From the NCBI GenBank assembly GCA_934149245.1, contig CAKPER010000043.1, positions 1 through 9,557 on the forward strand: a stretch of 9,557 bases of DNA, read 5' to 3'. The DNA is from an uncultured Bacilli bacterium (GTDB lineage Bacteria > Bacillota_I > Bacilli_A > RF39 > UBA660). The position numbers and the translations under genes were made by a program. Below, one piece after another: positions 1 to 6,001 of the stretch. How positions within the stretch are numbered: position 1 is the first letter of the stretch; the number at the start of each line of letters is the position of its first letter. The notes below the pieces were generated by a model, which ran no database searches, was not told the DNA's origin, and saw nothing but the letters and a program-made list of their open reading frames with translations.

Positions 1-1
1 A

Positions 2-94
2 TCAGTTGGTGGAGTAGGAGCTATTACTACAGTAGAAGTTTTAAATAATGTTTATAAGGCTTATTTAATTCAAAATACAAAAACAAAAGTATAA
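2..94 (+). CDS. C-terminal end of a probable FolD (methylene-THF dehydrogenase/cyclohydrolase), 5' truncated
   Basis: The reading frame is open from the window edge to TAA and encodes the last 30 residues of a protein. The piece begins SVGGVGAITT and continues with a helix-like stretch containing EVLNNVYKAY. This resembles the end of FolD, where a PGGVGPMT motif near the NADP site is followed by a final helix. FolD interconverts 5,10-methylene-, methenyl- and 10-formyl-tetrahydrofolate in the cytoplasm. The match is short, and the usual proline before GGVG is replaced by valine, so another dinucleotide-binding enzyme cannot be excluded. The gene lies about 115 bases before the cdsA promoter and is probably a separate transcription unit. 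No convincing terminator follows it, only A/T-only inverted sequence around 95-113. Confidence 0.5.
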   Translation, partial: SVGGVGAITTVEVLNNVYKAYLIQNTKTKV

Positions 95-208
95 TATATA
101 ATTATTATATATATTTGAAAGATGAGGAGTAAGAATTTTTGGAGTTTATTAAAAATCTCGTTCTTTAGTAATAATATGTAGGAAGTTTTGTTTCAGCCTT
201 AATTATTG

Positions 209-237
209 TTGAATAATATGTTTTTTTGTTATATAAT
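209..237 (+). promoter_or_regulatory. Sigma-A-type promoter of cdsA-rseP
   Basis: A TTGAAT box at 209-214 and a perfect TATAAT at 232-237 are separated by 17 bases. The predicted transcript start near 244 leaves a leader of about 20 bases before the ATG at 265. An in-frame upstream ATG at 226 lies inside this promoter, so it would not be transcribed; this helps settle the cdsA start. Confidence 0.7.
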
Positions 238-264
238 TATTTTAGAAGAGAAGGATGTGATAAA

Positions 265-1050
265 ATGAAGATGAGAACTATAGGGGCTAGTATATTATTA
301 GTTGTTTTGATTGGTTCTTTATTAATTGGGTATAAGGCTTTTGCAATTGTAATGCTTGTTTGTTCTATATTAGGATATAGGGAGCTTATAAATATAAAAT
401 ATAAAGAAAAAGATTTTAATTTAGAAGTAATAAAATTTATTGGTTATGTAAGTCTTATTTTGTTAACTCTTAATCATGTTTTTTATGATATGGATGATAA
501 GTTGACTGTTATGTTACCGATGATTGGGTTGACAATTCCAATAGTATTTTATAATGATTCAAAGAAGTATAATATAAATGATGCTTTATTTATATTGGGG
601 TCAATTATTTTTATAGGTTTTGCATTTAATAATATTATTTATTTAGATAAGTTGGATATTACAAAATGTATCTTTATATTTATAATAGCTTTTGCTACTG
701 ATACATATGCTTATATAGGAGGGCGTTTAATAGGAAAAAATAAATTAACTAGTATTTCGCCTAAAAAGACTGTTGAGGGAAGTATAGTTGGCACTATAAT
801 GGGGTTAATAATAAGTAGTGTGTATTATTATGCTTTTATTGATAGTATTAGTTTGATAACTATAGTTTGTATTTGTTTAGTTTTGACTTTATTGTCAGAA
901 ATAGGGGATTTAGTATTTAGTAGTATAAAGAGATACTTTAATAAAAAGGATTACTCTAATTTGATTCCAGGACATGGAGGAATATTAGATAGGTTTGATA
1001 GTGTTATTTTTGTGTCAATTGGATATTTAGTATTATTAACACTTATGTAA
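265..1050 (+). CDS. cdsA: Phosphatidate cytidylyltransferase (CDP-diglyceride synthase)
   Basis: CdsA is an integral membrane enzyme that converts CTP and phosphatidic acid to CDP-diacylglycerol and pyrophosphate, the branch point for phosphatidylglycerol, cardiolipin and related lipids. The 261-residue product is of normal length and almost entirely hydrophobic, with about seven or eight membrane segments. The C-terminal family signature is present: SSIKR (about 219-223), then K-K-D, then PGHGGILDR at about 235-243 followed by FDS. The acidic residues there bind the catalytic metal. I chose the ATG at 265 because AAGGA at 251-255 is 9 bases upstream; an upstream in-frame ATG at 226 overlaps the promoter. 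The gene is first in an operon, with rseP starting 10 bases after its stop. The usual dxr gene between cdsA and rseP is missing. Confidence 0.95.
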   Translation: MKMRTIGASILLVVLIGSLLIGYKAFAIVMLVCSILGYRELINIKYKEKDFNLEVIKFIGYVSLILLTLNHVFYDMDDKLTVMLPMIGLTIPIVFYNDSKKYNINDALFILGSIIFIGFAFNNIIYLDKLDITKCIFIFIIAFATDTYAYIGGRLIGKNKLTSISPKKTVEGSIVGTIMGLIISSVYYYAFIDSISLITIVCICLVLTLLSEIGDLVFSSIKRYFNKKDYSNLIPGHGGILDRFDSVIFVSIGYLVLLTLM

Positions 1051-1060
1051 AGGAGGAATT

Positions 1061-2113
1061 ATGCTAAGTTTAGTTTTATTTATATTAATATTAGGAACTA
1101 TTGTTTTAATTCATGAACTAGGTCATTTTATATTTGCTAAGATATTTAATGTTTATGTTTATGAATATTCAATAGGAATGGGAAGTAAAATTTGGTCAAA
1201 AAAGCCTAAAAATAGCGAGACAGAGTATTGTTTAAGATTGATACCAATAGGGGGATTTGTTCGTCTTGCTGGTGAAGAAGGAGAAGATGGTGATGATGAG
1301 GTACCAGAGAATAGAAAACTTTATAAAAAAGGATTTTTACAGAGATTTTTAGTCTTTTTTATGGGGCCTGGTTTTAATATGTTACTTGCTTGTGTTGTGT
1401 TGTTTGTTAGTTGCTTAATGTTTGGAGGAACTCTTACTACGATGAAGCTTGATAATATTATCAAAAAATATCCTGCTTATCAAGCGGGACTTAGAAACAA
1501 TGATACTTTAATAAAAGTAGATGGAGAGAATGTTTATAGTTGGACACAAGCCAGATTAAAGATTGCAACTGCTTCTAAAGGTAGGGAAATAGAATTTTCA
1601 GTAAAAAAAGAAGATGGAACAATAAAGGATATTAAAGTAGTTCCTAAACGAGTAAAAGATAAAAAAGGAAATGTTAGTTATGTTTATGGTGTTGGATGTA
1701 AAATAGAAAAATTAACAGGATTAGGAGGTAGTATTAAGTATTCCTTGTTTCAGACTAAAGAGATAATAATTTCAATGATTGAAACTGTTAAATATTTATT
1801 TAATGGTAGATTAGGGGTAAATGATTTGTCAGGTCCTGTTGGTATATATGAAGTAGTAGATCAAGAAGCACAAAATGGTGTTAATAATATACTATATTTA
1901 TTAGCGTATTTAAGTGTTAATGTTGGTGTTATAAACTTAATTCCATTCCCTGCATTTGATGGTGGTCATATTCTTTTCTTATTAATAGAGAAAATAAGAA
2001 GAAAACCATTATCAAGTAATGTTGAGGCTACAATAACAGGTATTGGTTTTATATGTTTAATCATTTTGATGATATATGTAACTTTTCATGATGTATTTAA
2101 TTTAGTAAGTTAA
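1061..2113 (+). CDS. rseP: RIP-type site-2 zinc metalloprotease RseP/RasP
   Basis: This intramembrane protease cuts single-span membrane proteins after a first cut by another protease. In Bacillus the equivalent (RasP) degrades anti-sigma factor RsiW and division protein FtsL, among others. The 350-residue product has the zinc motif HELGH at 18-22 in the first membrane helix, GGFVRLAGE at 64-72, one PDZ domain at about 125-210 (AYQAGLRNNDTLIKVDG-like core at 139-155), LSGPVGI at 256-262, and the second catalytic motif NLIPFPAFDGGH at 292-303, where D300 should be the third zinc ligand. Four membrane segments are visible, near 4-24, 97-119, 276-292 and 324-345. It is shorter than E. coli RseP, which has two PDZ domains, and somewhat shorter than many Firmicutes homologues. 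The ribosome site AAAGGAGGA overlaps the cdsA stop codon, suggesting coupled translation. Confidence 0.95.
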   Translation: MLSLVLFILILGTIVLIHELGHFIFAKIFNVYVYEYSIGMGSKIWSKKPKNSETEYCLRLIPIGGFVRLAGEEGEDGDDEVPENRKLYKKGFLQRFLVFFMGPGFNMLLACVVLFVSCLMFGGTLTTMKLDNIIKKYPAYQAGLRNNDTLIKVDGENVYSWTQARLKIATASKGREIEFSVKKEDGTIKDIKVVPKRVKDKKGNVSYVYGVGCKIEKLTGLGGSIKYSLFQTKEIIISMIETVKYLFNGRLGVNDLSGPVGIYEVVDQEAQNGVNNILYLLAYLSVNVGVINLIPFPAFDGGHILFLLIEKIRRKPLSSNVEATITGIGFICLIILMIYVTFHDVFNLVS

Positions 2114-2119
2114 AATAAA

Positions 2120-2157
2120 AAAACTGGTAGTTTAGTTTAATGACTTCCAGTTTTATT
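2120..2157. terminator. Bidirectional terminator between rseP and the convergent 93-residue gene
   Basis: The arms AAAACTGGTAGT (2120-2131) and ACTTCCAGTTTT (2143-2154) pair over 12 positions with a single T-T mismatch and an 11-base loop. On the plus strand a TTTTATTTT run follows. On the minus strand the hairpin is followed by seven T and then ATTTTA. It therefore fits as terminator for both converging genes, and it overlaps the stop codon of the minus-strand gene. Confidence 0.85.
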
Positions 2158-2434
2158 TTGTTCCACTAAAGTAATAAGCAAATGTTCCTATAATAGAACC
2201 TAACATTAAAATTAACATGATGATAGCAAATATTTTACCTAATTTATTGGTTCTATATGTTTTATTAGAAACTTTTTTCTTTTTTTTAGCTTGGGTTTTA
2301 GCTTTTTCTTTTTCTTTGGCCTCTTTTTTTTCTTTTTGTTTTAAATCATATATTTCTTTTTTACTTAGTTCACTACTAACATTATTACTCTCATCATTAG
2401 ATTTGTTACGTTTTTCTTTATAACCTTTACTCAT
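2153..2434 (-). CDS. Small basic single-span membrane protein, function unknown
   Basis: The 93-residue product has a highly charged, Lys/Glu-rich N-terminal part, probably a helix or coiled coil at about 24-54 ending in a KKKKK run, then one C-terminal membrane helix at about 66-88 and a short tail ending SGTK. By the positive-inside rule the charged part is cytoplasmic, making this a tail-anchored-like protein. I do not recognise the family. The gene is real by context: AGAGGTG stands about 8 bases before the ATG, a good promoter lies upstream, and a bidirectional hairpin closes it. The plus-strand frame opposite is a complement shadow rich in Leu/Ser/Phe. It converges on rseP and diverges from the SpoIIM-family gene. 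The basic arm could contact membrane lipids or nucleic acid, but nothing in the sequence decides this. Confidence 0.75.
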   Translation of the reverse strand: MSKGYKEKRNKSNDESNNVSSELSKKEIYDLKQKEKKEAKEKEKAKTQAKKKKKVSNKTYRTNKLGKIFAIIMLILMLGSIIGTFAYYFSGTK

Positions 2435-2456
2435 TTGTTACACCTCTTTCAACATA

Positions 2457-2485
2457 ATTATATAAAATTTTGGTAATAAAAACAA
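2457..2485 (-). promoter_or_regulatory. Promoter of the 93-residue membrane protein gene
   Basis: Read on the minus strand, TTGTTT (2480-2485) and TATAAT (2457-2462) are 17 bases apart, about 22 bases upstream of the start codon. It overlaps the oppositely directed promoter of the SpoIIM-family gene, so the two probably compete or share regulation. Confidence 0.65.
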
Positions 2486-2499
2486 GAGCTTGCTAATAT
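2470..2499 (+). promoter_or_regulatory. Probable promoter of the SpoIIM-family gene
   Basis: TTGGTA at 2470-2475 and TAATAT at 2494-2499 are separated by 18 bases, and the -10 box is preceded by TGC, giving an extended -10. The predicted transcript start near 2506 leaves about 12 bases before the ATG at 2518. No clear sigma-E, F, G or K type box was seen, so a sporulation-specific promoter is not supported. Confidence 0.45.
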
Positions 2500-2517
2500 A
2501 TTTAAGTGGTGATACTA

Positions 2518-3150
2518 ATGAATATGAAAAAAACGAAGCTTAGTGATATTATTTTACCTAGTAAGAAAATAAATTATTTTGTAGTTACAATTCTTTTGTT
2601 TGGTGTTATATCAGGTTCTATCTTTTTAGTAATATTAGATAGTGGAGATAAGAGTGGTACTGTGTTACAAATTCAAACTTTTATAAGTAATTTAAGTAAT
2701 AATAAAGTAGATGGTGGACTAGCTCTTAGATCTAGTTTAATTATAAATTATATATTTGTTGGGCTTATTTGGGGACTAGGACTTAGTATAATTGGTATTA
2801 TTTTTAATATCTTTTTGACTTATATTAAAGGATTTGTTGTAGGCTTTAGTGTAGCTTCTATATTTGTAACCTATAATTATAAGGGAATTTTAATGGCTCT
2901 TTTATATCTTTTTCCTCATCAAATATTAAATGTTATAGTAGTATGTGTACTTACGATATATAGTATTATGTTTTCTTTAAATTTATTAGAGATTATAGTT
3001 ACTAAGAAAGTAAAAAAGAATTATAATATGTTAAAGAGATATGTTGTTATATTGTTGTTTAGTATAATTATTAGTTTTATATCTTCTTTATTAGAAGTTT
3101 ATTTATTTCCTAACTTATTAAAAATTATTATTGATTTATATGTAAAATAA
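2518..3150 (+). CDS. SpoIIM-family (DUF95) integral membrane protein
   Basis: In spore formers SpoIIM is a membrane component of the SpoIID-SpoIIM-SpoIIP complex that remodels peptidoglycan during engulfment; related DUF95 proteins also occur in non-sporulating bacteria. The 210-residue product is close in length to Bacillus SpoIIM. It has about five membrane segments, near 20-40, 74-96, 99-118, 123-151 and 173-193. The stretch LYLFPHQILNVIV at about 129-141 matches the family's conserved PHG-I-E-type motif, with Gln and Asn replacing Gly and Glu. I prefer the ATG at 2518: GGTGAT, complementary to the 16S rRNA tail, is five bases upstream. A GTG at 2506 falls at the predicted transcript start, and ATG 2524 is also possible. 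No spoIID or spoIIP is adjacent, so a sporulation role is unproven. Confidence 0.75.
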   Translation: MNMKKTKLSDIILPSKKINYFVVTILLFGVISGSIFLVILDSGDKSGTVLQIQTFISNLSNNKVDGGLALRSSLIINYIFVGLIWGLGLSIIGIIFNIFLTYIKGFVVGFSVASIFVTYNYKGILMALLYLFPHQILNVIVVCVLTIYSIMFSLNLLEIIVTKKVKKNYNMLKRYVVILLFSIIISFISSLLEVYLFPNLLKIIIDLYVK

Positions 3151-3152
3151 TA

Positions 3153-3181
3153 TTTACAAAACATTTTAACAATTATATAAT
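3153..3181 (+). promoter_or_regulatory. Promoter of the 401-residue membrane protein gene
   Basis: TTTACA at 3153-3158 and TATAAT at 3176-3181 are 17 bases apart, directly after the stop codon of the SpoIIM-family gene. The predicted start near 3188 gives a leader of about 18 bases. No terminator separates the genes, so read-through from upstream is also likely. Confidence 0.7.
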
Positions 3182-3205
3182 TATATTAGATATGGAGTTA
3201 GTGAG

Positions 3206-4411
3206 ATGAGAAAGAGTATGAAGTTAAATAAGAAATTTTGGATTTTGGTTGTTGCATTTACTTTATTAATTAGTGGGATAGGATTAATTTCTTATTATAT
3301 TATAAATGAATCAACTAATTTGTTTAAAGTTATGATTAATAGAACTTTTAATGCTTTAGAAGAAAATGTTATAGATAGTGATAGTATTCAAAATAATTTA
3401 ACTTTAAAAGTTAGTGGTAGTAGTGGTGATAGTGCTACTAATAATATAATAGAGATGTTTAGTAAGATAGATTTAAATTTAATTTATGGTGTTAATTATA
3501 AAGATAAAATAATAAATACAAAATTGAGTAGTAAATATAATGGTGATGAGTTATTGAATGGTAATATTTATGCTGAAGATGGCAAAGTTTATGGTAATAT
3601 TGATGATGTTTATGATAAATATATAATGTTTGATGTTGAGGATTATGATAAATTATTTAGTGCTGGAAGTAATCCTGATGATATGAAGATAGTTATGAAA
3701 AAAATTAATAAACATTTAAATGAGAGCTTGAAAGATGAATATTTTGAGCGCGGAAAGAAAGAAGGATATAAATATATAAAATTAAAATTAACAGAAGAAA
3801 ACTATAAAGAAATTAGAGAAAAACTTATTAGTGCTTTTAAGGAAGATAATGTATTTTTAAGAGGTATGGCTAAAATAACAGGAGATAGTGAATCTAAGAT
3901 TAGGAGCTATTTAGATAATTTGTTAGAACAAGAAAGTATTGATGATGTTGATATTACTATTTATACTAAGGGAATTGTGAATAGTTTTAAAAAAATAGAA
4001 ATTGAAGAAGATGATGTTGTATTTTCTGTTACGCCAGCTGATGGTAAATATGAGTATAGTATTGCTGATGATAGTAGTATTATTAGTGATGGAGAATTTT
4101 CAATTAATAAATATAAGAATGGTTTTAAGGGAGAAATATTTGTAAATGATAGAAATACAAATAGTCAGGTTAAAGTAGTTTTTAATAATAAGATTAGAAA
4201 GAATGCTTCTATAAAGAAAGAAGATATTTCTAATAATATTGGATATGAAGATATTAGTAGTGTAGATAAGATGAGAATATATACTAATATTATGAAGAAT
4301 AAGAATATTATAGAGATTGTTAAACAAATATCTTTATATAGTATTTCTACTTATCGTGGTAGTGATAGTGGTTTTTCAATACCAGATGATAATTTAGCTG
4401 TTGTCAGTTAA
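3206..4411 (+). CDS. Membrane-anchored extracytoplasmic protein, function unknown
   Basis: I do not recognise this 401-residue protein. It has a short basic N-terminus, one membrane helix at about 10-32 with no lipobox cysteine, and a long hydrophilic remainder that should lie outside the membrane. That part is rich in Asp, Asn, Lys, Ser and Ile. Around 90-150 it shows short alternating segments (NLIYGVNYKDK, KLSSKYNGDELL, NIYAEDGKVYG) like beta strands of a curved sheet; 180-250 is more helical and charged; 250-340 returns to strand-like segments. There are no cysteines and no catalytic motif that I can identify. The overall look is that of lipoprotein-like or substrate-binding-type surface proteins with repeated beta-hairpins. 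GGAG at 3194-3197 lies 8 bases before the chosen ATG; ATG 3218 is a less likely alternative. It follows the SpoIIM-family gene closely but has its own promoter and terminator. Confidence 0.8.
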   Translation: MRKSMKLNKKFWILVVAFTLLISGIGLISYYIINESTNLFKVMINRTFNALEENVIDSDSIQNNLTLKVSGSSGDSATNNIIEMFSKIDLNLIYGVNYKDKIINTKLSSKYNGDELLNGNIYAEDGKVYGNIDDVYDKYIMFDVEDYDKLFSAGSNPDDMKIVMKKINKHLNESLKDEYFERGKKEGYKYIKLKLTEENYKEIREKLISAFKEDNVFLRGMAKITGDSESKIRSYLDNLLEQESIDDVDITIYTKGIVNSFKKIEIEEDDVVFSVTPADGKYEYSIADDSSIISDGEFSINKYKNGFKGEIFVNDRNTNSQVKVVFNNKIRKNASIKKEDISNNIGYEDISSVDKMRIYTNIMKNKNIIEIVKQISLYSISTYRGSDSGFSIPDDNLAVVS

Positions 4412-4487
4412 AAAATGATATGTTTTTAGTATATAACTTTTTTAGTAAAAATTTAATGTTATTGAAATATGAATAAATTAATTTTTG

Positions 4488-4524
4488 AAAGTTATTCCAG
4501 TAGAGTGGAATAACTTTAATTTTT
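4488..4524 (+). terminator. Strong intrinsic terminator after the 401-residue gene
   Basis: A perfect 12-base-pair stem, AAAGTTATTCCA (4488-4499) with TGGAATAACTTT (4506-4517), encloses a six-base loop GTAGAG and is followed by AATTTTT. It lies 76 bases beyond the stop codon of the 401-residue gene. Confidence 0.85.
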
Positions 4525-4562
4525 GCAAACATAATAGTATAATATGATAGAGATGAGTCAAA

Positions 4563-4731
4563 ATGTTAATAAGAGAAAAATACTTAGTAAAAATAAGAGG
4601 CTTTTACTACAACATTTATAATGAATAAAGTACACAGGTATGATATTCATGGTAAAAATATTTTAAAAACTTTAAATAAGTATTATTCCAATGATTTAGG
4701 AATAAAACAAATTAACTTATTTGACTTTTAA
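4563..4731 (+). pseudogene. Decayed remnant of a DUF4143-type AAA ATPase gene
   Basis: Two short stretches in different frames look like pieces of one family. The first, ATG 4563 to TAA 4626-4628, encodes 21 residues starting MLIREKYLVKIRGFY, like the N-terminus of AAA/DUF4143 ATPases just before their P-loop. The second, 4621-4731, contains RYDIHGKNILKTLNKYY followed by DLGI, like the internal segment at the start of DUF4143 in such proteins, and ends GIKQINLFDF, which also recalls the family's C-terminal end. Intact members have about 400 residues, so the P-loop, Walker B and most of the nuclease-like domain are absent. At least one internal deletion with a frame change is needed, perhaps two. 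A TATAAT at 4538-4543 and a purine-rich GAGATGAG before the ATG may be the old expression signals. Family assignment is from memory of the motifs. Confidence 0.55.
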
Positions 4732-4790
4732 TGTCTGATACTTTTTAGTAATAGAAAAATTGAATAAGTATTAAAATATTAGAATACGAT

Positions 4791-4816
4791 AAAAGAAGGA
4801 ACTGCTCCTCCTTTTT
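4791..4816. terminator. Hairpin terminator, probably used from both sides
   Basis: AAAAGAAGGA (4791-4800) pairs with TCCTCCTTTT (4806-4815) with one A-C mismatch around loop ACTGC. Its arms supply T runs on either strand. On the minus strand it lies about 120 bases beyond the stop of the 48-residue gene; on the plus strand it follows the ATPase remnant. Confidence 0.55.
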
Positions 4817-4937
4817 AAATTATTTATTATAGTGTTATTTTTCGTTATAAATATAATGATATTCTTCTTGTACCAATATAATCAATGGGTACTTTGACTT
4901 TATATTTGTATTTTGGATGAATATGCATTATTATTAT

Positions 4938-5084
4938 TTAGTGGCAAGGATTTGGATTATTGTTGTTTCCCCAAAATAGAACAAAGAAGATTATTAAAAC
5001 GACAATTATAATCCAGATCCAATTGTTGCTGTAGCCATAGTAACCGTATCCAGCACCATAAGGTGGATATCCATAGTCGTACAT
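4938..5084 (-). CDS. 48-residue Tyr/Gly-rich single-helix membrane protein (sporulation/coat-like)
   Basis: The frame runs from ATG (5084-5082) to TAA (4940-4938). The product begins MYDYGYPPYGAGYGYYGY, then has one strongly hydrophobic helix at about 22-39 (starting NWIWIIIVVLII, ending FWG), then an Asn-rich tail NNNNPNPCH. AGGAGG (complement of 5091-5096) stands 6 bases before the ATG, one of the best ribosome sites in the window. A Gly/Tyr-rich head with a single short membrane helix and tryptophans at its edges resembles the tiny YjcZ-type and related proteins of spore-forming Firmicutes, but this is a resemblance of composition, not a proven homology. The C-terminal Cys-His could bind metal or be cross-linked. 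An A/T-rich region upstream contains a TATAAT-like box near 5104-5109 but no good -35. It diverges from the XRE regulator gene. Confidence 0.7.
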   Translation of the reverse strand: MYDYGYPPYGAGYGYYGYSNNWIWIIIVVLIIFFVLFWGNNNNPNPCH

Positions 5085-5130
5085 GTTATTCCTCCTTTCA
5101 ATATATTATATAAAAAATAGGAAAAAAACA

Positions 5131-5143
5131 GTATAATGTATAC
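5131..5143. promoter_or_regulatory. Possible operator palindrome between divergent genes
   Basis: GTATA-ATG-TATAC is a perfect 5+5 base inverted repeat lying between the 48-residue gene and the XRE regulator gene, 46 bases upstream of the regulator's extended -10 box. XRE regulators often bind such short dyads near their own promoter. In A/T-rich DNA a palindrome of this length can occur by chance. Confidence 0.3.
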
Positions 5144-5166
5144 CTAAGAAAAAAAATTAAAAATAA

Positions 5167-5195
5167 TTAAATTATTACTTTATTTATGATAAAAT
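5167..5195 (+). promoter_or_regulatory. Probable promoter of the XRE regulator gene
   Basis: TAAAAT at 5190-5195 is preceded by TGA, an extended -10, and a weak TTAAAT lies 17 bases upstream. The predicted start near 5202 gives a leader of about 18 bases with GAGGTAGGTGAT immediately before the ATG. Confidence 0.45.
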
Positions 5196-5220
5196 AACTA
5201 TAGGAAGTGAGGTAGGTGAT

Positions 5221-5931
5221 ATGGATCAGGAAAAAATAGGTAAGCTGATAAAAGAAATAAGACAAAAAAATAATTTAACTCAAAAACAATTTGCAGATAA
5301 GTATGGTATTACCTATCAGGCTGTTAGTAAGTGGGAAAATGGAAAAAATATGCCCGATGTTTCTTTACTTAAGCAAATTAGTAAAGATTTTAAGGTAAAT
5401 ATAGAAGATTTATTAGAAGGAAATATAAGTCCTAAAAAGAAGAAACATACTTATAAAATTGGTGTTTTAGTAGTAATTTTTTTAATTCTTTTTTTAACTA
5501 TATTATATATTTTAAAAAATGATACTTTTGAATTTAAAACATTATCTAGTAGATGTGGGGAATTTAATATATCGGGAAGTATTGCGTATAACGATAAAAA
5601 ATCTTCTATTTATATATCTAATATAGATTATTGTGGAGAGGAAGATGATAATTATTATAAAGATATAGAATGTATATTGTATGAAAATAATAATAAAACA
5701 GATACTAAGATAGATATTTATAAAAAGAAGAGTATGAATGCTGTTAAGATAGATGACTTTTTAAAGAATGCTTCTTTTCATATAGATAATTATGATAGAA
5801 CGTGTAAGGTATATTCTAAAAATAGTTTATATTTACAAATAAATGCTACTACAGATAAAAATAAGCATGTTTCTTATAAGATTCCTTTATCAATAGATAA
5901 GGATTGTAAAAGTAATTCAACTAAAAGTTGA
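5221..5931 (+). CDS. Membrane-tethered XRE-family (HTH_3) transcriptional regulator
   Basis: The 236-residue protein starts with a Cro/C1-type DNA-binding domain at about 7-66. The HTH core is LTQKQFADKYGITYQAVSKW at 19-38, followed by ENGKNMPDVSLL, a typical XRE signature. A basic linker (PKKKKH, 71-76) precedes one membrane helix at about 79-98, and residues 100-236 should lie outside the cell. The outer part has five cysteines (112, 138, 151, 195, 229), Asp/Asn/Lys-rich strand-like segments, and no known ligand-binding motif that I recognise. The layout allows direct signalling from outside to DNA, as in other one-component membrane regulators. GAGGT plus GGTGAT precede the ATG closely. 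The ASST gene starts 70 bases after its TGA stop, so ASST or the divergent 48-residue gene are possible targets; this is inference. Confidence 0.85.
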   Translation: MDQEKIGKLIKEIRQKNNLTQKQFADKYGITYQAVSKWENGKNMPDVSLLKQISKDFKVNIEDLLEGNISPKKKKHTYKIGVLVVIFLILFLTILYILKNDTFEFKTLSSRCGEFNISGSIAYNDKKSSIYISNIDYCGEEDDNYYKDIECILYENNNKTDTKIDIYKKKSMNAVKIDDFLKNASFHIDNYDRTCKVYSKNSLYLQINATTDKNKHVSYKIPLSIDKDCKSNSTKS

Positions 5932-5952
5932 GTTGTTTCAACCTGTATTTTA

Positions 5953-5981
5953 TTGCTTAATTAAAAATTTATATTTAAAAT
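5953..5981 (+). promoter_or_regulatory. Possible promoter of the ASST gene
   Basis: TTGCTT (5953-5958) and TAAAAT (5976-5981) are 17 bases apart. The predicted start near 5988 coincides with the ribosome site, leaving an unusually short leader, so ASST may instead be read mainly from the regulator's promoter. Just upstream, CAAC/GTTG repeats at 5918-5941 can form two small hairpins without a T run. Confidence 0.35.
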
Positions 5982-5987
5982 GTTATC

Positions 5988-5994
5988 AGGAGGT
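5988..5994 (+). promoter_or_regulatory. Ribosome binding site fixing the GTG start of ASST
   Basis: AGGAGGT lies 7 bases before the GTG at 6002. The longer frame back to a TTG at 5933 has no ribosome site and would put a non-signal-like sequence ahead of the membrane anchor, so GTG 6002 is preferred. Confidence 0.75.
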
Positions 5995-6001
5995 AGTTTT
6001 T

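Noticed and set aside
95..208. Possible riboswitch or terminator in the gap before the cdsA promoter
   Set aside because: Only A/T-only inverted sequence and weak, bulged pairings (for example AAGAA with TTCTT) were found; no known riboswitch core or G/C-containing stem with a T run.
2217..2423. Plus-strand open frame of 68 codons rich in Leu, Ser and Phe
   Set aside because: It is the complement of the Lys/Glu-rich minus-strand gene and has no ribosome site; the minus-strand gene has promoter, ribosome site and terminator.
4100..4327. Minus-strand open frame of 75 codons inside the 401-residue gene
   Set aside because: Ile/Asn/Tyr-rich composition typical of an A/T-rich shadow, with no ribosome site or context.
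4553..4621. Plus-strand frame of 22 codons beginning MSQNVNK overlapping the ATPase remnant
   Set aside because: The overlapping frame from 4563 gives the family-like sequence; this one looks like a frame-shifted reading of it.
4845..4928. Minus-strand frame of 27 codons beginning MHIHPKYKYK, just after the 48-residue gene
   Set aside because: It looks protein-like but has no Shine-Dalgarno sequence and starts only 9 bases past the upstream stop; too short to support without conservation data.
5933..6001. N-terminal extension of the ASST frame from a TTG
   Set aside because: No ribosome site, and the GTG at 6002 has AGGAGGT at ideal distance directly ahead of the membrane anchor.
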